From positions 11,663,001 through 11,727,000 of the forward strand of contig NC_092520.1 in assembly GCF_037038585.1 (NCBI RefSeq): a stretch of DNA of 64,000 nucleotides, read 5' to 3'. Made by a program: the position numbers and the translations under genes. Shown here in pieces: positions 61,411-64,000 of the stretch (position 1 is its first letter; each line of letters begins with the position of its first letter). Below the pieces are notes generated by a model, which was given only the letters and a program-made list of their open reading frames with translations, did not search any database and was not told where the DNA came from. The DNA comes from Patagioenas fasciata (taxonomy: Eukaryota > Chordata > Aves > Columbiformes > Columbidae).

Positions 61411-64000
61411 TGTTGTTCAGCGACTGCCTTGGCAGCTGCGTCTTCTCCATATCCCCCTCGACTTAATATTTAGCAAAGCTGCAGCCTCAGTTACTTCCCT
61501 TCTCTGTTTCTTGTCCTGATCACTTAGAAATTTCACGTGTTTTATTGCATCAGCTTCTCCTTCCGTGCTGACTGCTCAAAAATAATACCCTTTAATATAG
61601 AAACTTCCATTCCGGTTGGAATGGAAATTGGTGTCTATTCACAGAAACCCCCTGCTAGTTCATTTGCAAGTTGCTGCAATCAGCTCATGTATTATCCCTT
61701 CCTGAAATTCCTGTTTTCTTCTCCATCACAAGGGGGAAAAAAAAAAACCCAAACCAAACTTTTTTTCTTTAACTGAGCACAGATAGGTCATCAAAGGTTA
61801 CTGTAGAATTTTTGTTCTGCAGCACTTCCAAATGCCGTTGTGTATTTCCACCCTTCGTGCTAGATTGACCTAATGATCTCTGGAGTCGATGCAGGGTATC
61901 TTTTGTCCTTTTGGTCTGTTTCTGATTACCTCTTGCACACAAAATGCTGCTTAAAAATCAGTAACAGAGCAAGGAGGTGAAGTTATATTCCGGAGGGTTC
62001 GTTCAGGTTAAACACAACCTCTGCTTGTAAGGTCTTACAGTAGAGCAAGACAGGCAACAAGTTTGTGTTAAGAGTAATGGGAAGAGAGAGAAGGCAAGAA
62101 TAAAGAAAGTGCTAATGAGATTATGTGTTAAGATGAGGCACTTTGAGAAATACTGCTACACGTGTGTATGGTAGGCTTGTTTGGTAGGGTTAAATCATGT
62201 ACCTGAAATGTTACTGGTGTAAAAAATAGTGTAAAAGATGGCAGAACCAAGACTGTGAACTGTGTCCCAGCTCTGTTTTCAGGAGCCCGTGAGGTTTAGC
62301 ATGAGACCATCTGAAGTTTTCCTTAAATACTTGATTTCACTAAGGGTTCACCTCCGTGGTGTTACTTACAGATCTCCAGCAATGCTCAGAATCTAATCAT
62401 TTTATTGCTGCGGTAACAACGCATATTGTAGAGATTGTTGGATAATAACGATAGTAAAAAGTAATTCCAGCGATGTATCCAGTTTATGAATGGCTGTAAT
62501 GTAGTAGCACAATATTGCTGCTCTGCTGGAAACCATCTAAATGCCTGATTATCTATACCTATTAAAAAAACCCCAATTATTTATAGCAGAAATAAAAATA
62601 AAGCATCTGTTTGTCACTGGGGAAAACACACCCTGCGTTGTGCTGTTATAGGCCATGCATGTATTGAGATTTCTGCAGTCTCCAGTCCTTTAATCATGGG
62701 AGTTAATAGCCTGTGCCATTAGACTGTGTGAGTTCGAGGGAGGTGATGCTCTGCGGTGAGGTCTGTTTACCCACTTTTGTAAAACTTGATCCATTTTTGC
62801 CCATCGAGCAGCTGAACATGTGTTGCAGAAAATTTGCAGTCAATCGGTTAAAGTGAAGCTGCGCTAGTTAGTAATGTGGGAATTTTATACAGTTCTTATG
62901 TTCAGTTGGGATGTCAGTGCCAAAGTTAGTAATGTGTGTGTACGCGTGTTTGTTTTGCCTTTTTTAGGCTTGTTTTGTCTAGCTATTGTAAGAATTAGCA
63001 GATGTTTCATTTGATTCATGGTGCTGGATGTCACCTCTTGGAACCGGAGTTTTAATTAGGTGGCACCAGATGCTTGTTTGGTAGCAAGCAAGTTGAGGCA
63101 CGCTCATGCCGGGAATGCCAATGTCATCTCAATGCCATTGCCACTTCCCCTGTCATTTTGTCCTTGCGGTGATGCTTTCTGCAATGAACATCCACAGTCT
63201 CTCCTCATTCTCAGCCTCTGCTTTACTTTTTGGTTATGTCTTCAAGTCCCTTGCAAGAACCGTTCCATCAGACCTTGCATTGCATGTCCCAGCATGTTGT
63301 GTAAAAATTACTGACCGACCAAGGTAATGCTCCCACGATCTTCTCTGGTGGAGTGCAGGATCAGAAACCTTGACAGCACAGTTCCTCTTGGAATTCCAAA
63401 CTCGGATTAAGGCAAAAACTGTGCTGCCATTCAATGGCATGACCACATTACCAATTAATAGATATCCTTTCAACTAATTTGTTCCCGTGCCAACAGCTAT
63501 CCAGACCTAAGACTCTGGGAGACAACTTGGGCATGCAGGTGATGGGTGACAAGGTCTTGATGTGGGATTCATTGTGGCCATCGAACATCCAGATAAAGGG
63601 AGACAACACAGTACTACTAACAAAGTGCTCAGCTTATAGATGACTGTAATGTATAATTTAGTATTCTGCTTAGGTGGAAACCATTTAGATACCTAATGAT
63701 CAGTCTTGCTATGCGTGTAAATGGCATCCACACATAGCAAAATAGTTGTCGTTTCAGTTTTTGGAGACTCTACTGTGAAGAGCTGATTTGCCTGTCACCT
63801 TCTTACAGAGAGTAAGATAGAACAGCTCATATTTGTTGTTCCTGGCTATCTCTAAACATTTCTCAAAATGCTCCAGCTTCCCTGGATACCTTTTTCCTCT
63901 TTGGATTGAGCACTGGGGGTGTTTGGGGAGATGCCTGAGGCTCCTTCACACCATGGTGTGGCAGCCCTGGGACATGGCCACCCTGATGTGCTTTGTGTAG
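61411..64000. other. Non-coding stretch, no gene seen
   Basis: No gene recognised. An A-rich run lies at 61736-61747. Two segments at about 62485-62555 and 63629-63700 are roughly 70% similar in the same orientation. A short alternating GT/CG tract lies at 62932-62949. Confidence 0.6.

Overview
This window looks like non-coding vertebrate DNA, most probably from a bird. The main evidence is at least ten fragments of CR1, the dominant avian LINE. They are 5'-truncated, lie in both orientations, and several end in the diagnostic short 3' tail (ATTCTATGA-type or CATTCTGTGA-type repeats). The background is moderately AT-rich, with mononucleotide runs, an (ATT)n microsatellite, and no operons, ribosome binding sites or dense coding. 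I found no host protein-coding gene, rRNA, tRNA or CRISPR array. The many short open frames lack family motifs, and the longest meaningful frames are pieces of CR1 ORF2. The window is therefore intergenic or deep intronic, and the sequence alone cannot say which.

Layout. 1-340: a CR1 3' end. 340-10150: mostly unique DNA, with a poly(T) run at 1322 and a probable old palindromic (MITE-like) repeat near 3584. 10151-11125: a strongly decayed CR1, about 1 kb, on the minus strand. 11126-21306: unique DNA with low-complexity patches and one candidate conserved block. 21307-30746: four CR1 copies (21307 minus, 24961 plus, 29573 plus, 30461 minus), with pyrimidine-rich and purine-rich tracts at 23.5-24.1 kb between them. 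33524-35168: two more CR1 copies. 35754-39536: simple and local repeats, namely a 16-bp minisatellite, a perfect (ATT)21 array, a two-copy direct repeat, and an inverted pair of about 110 bp that I cannot assign to a family. 44140-44432: a CR1 3' end that runs into an AT-rich array. 47780-47955: a possible fragment of another CR1 lineage. 59908-60636: a well-preserved CR1 on the minus strand. 61220-61410: a possible ancient L2-like reverse transcriptase relic.

The genes do not 'work together' here, because there are none. What can be read is a history of retroposition: at least three CR1 age classes, internal deletions, and simple repeats grown from LINE tails. A few AT-rich, homeodomain-motif-rich blocks are candidates for conserved regulatory elements, but that needs an alignment I cannot run. 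I found no convincing undescribed system. The most unusual unexplained structure is the inverted pair at 37855-37967 and 39426-39536.
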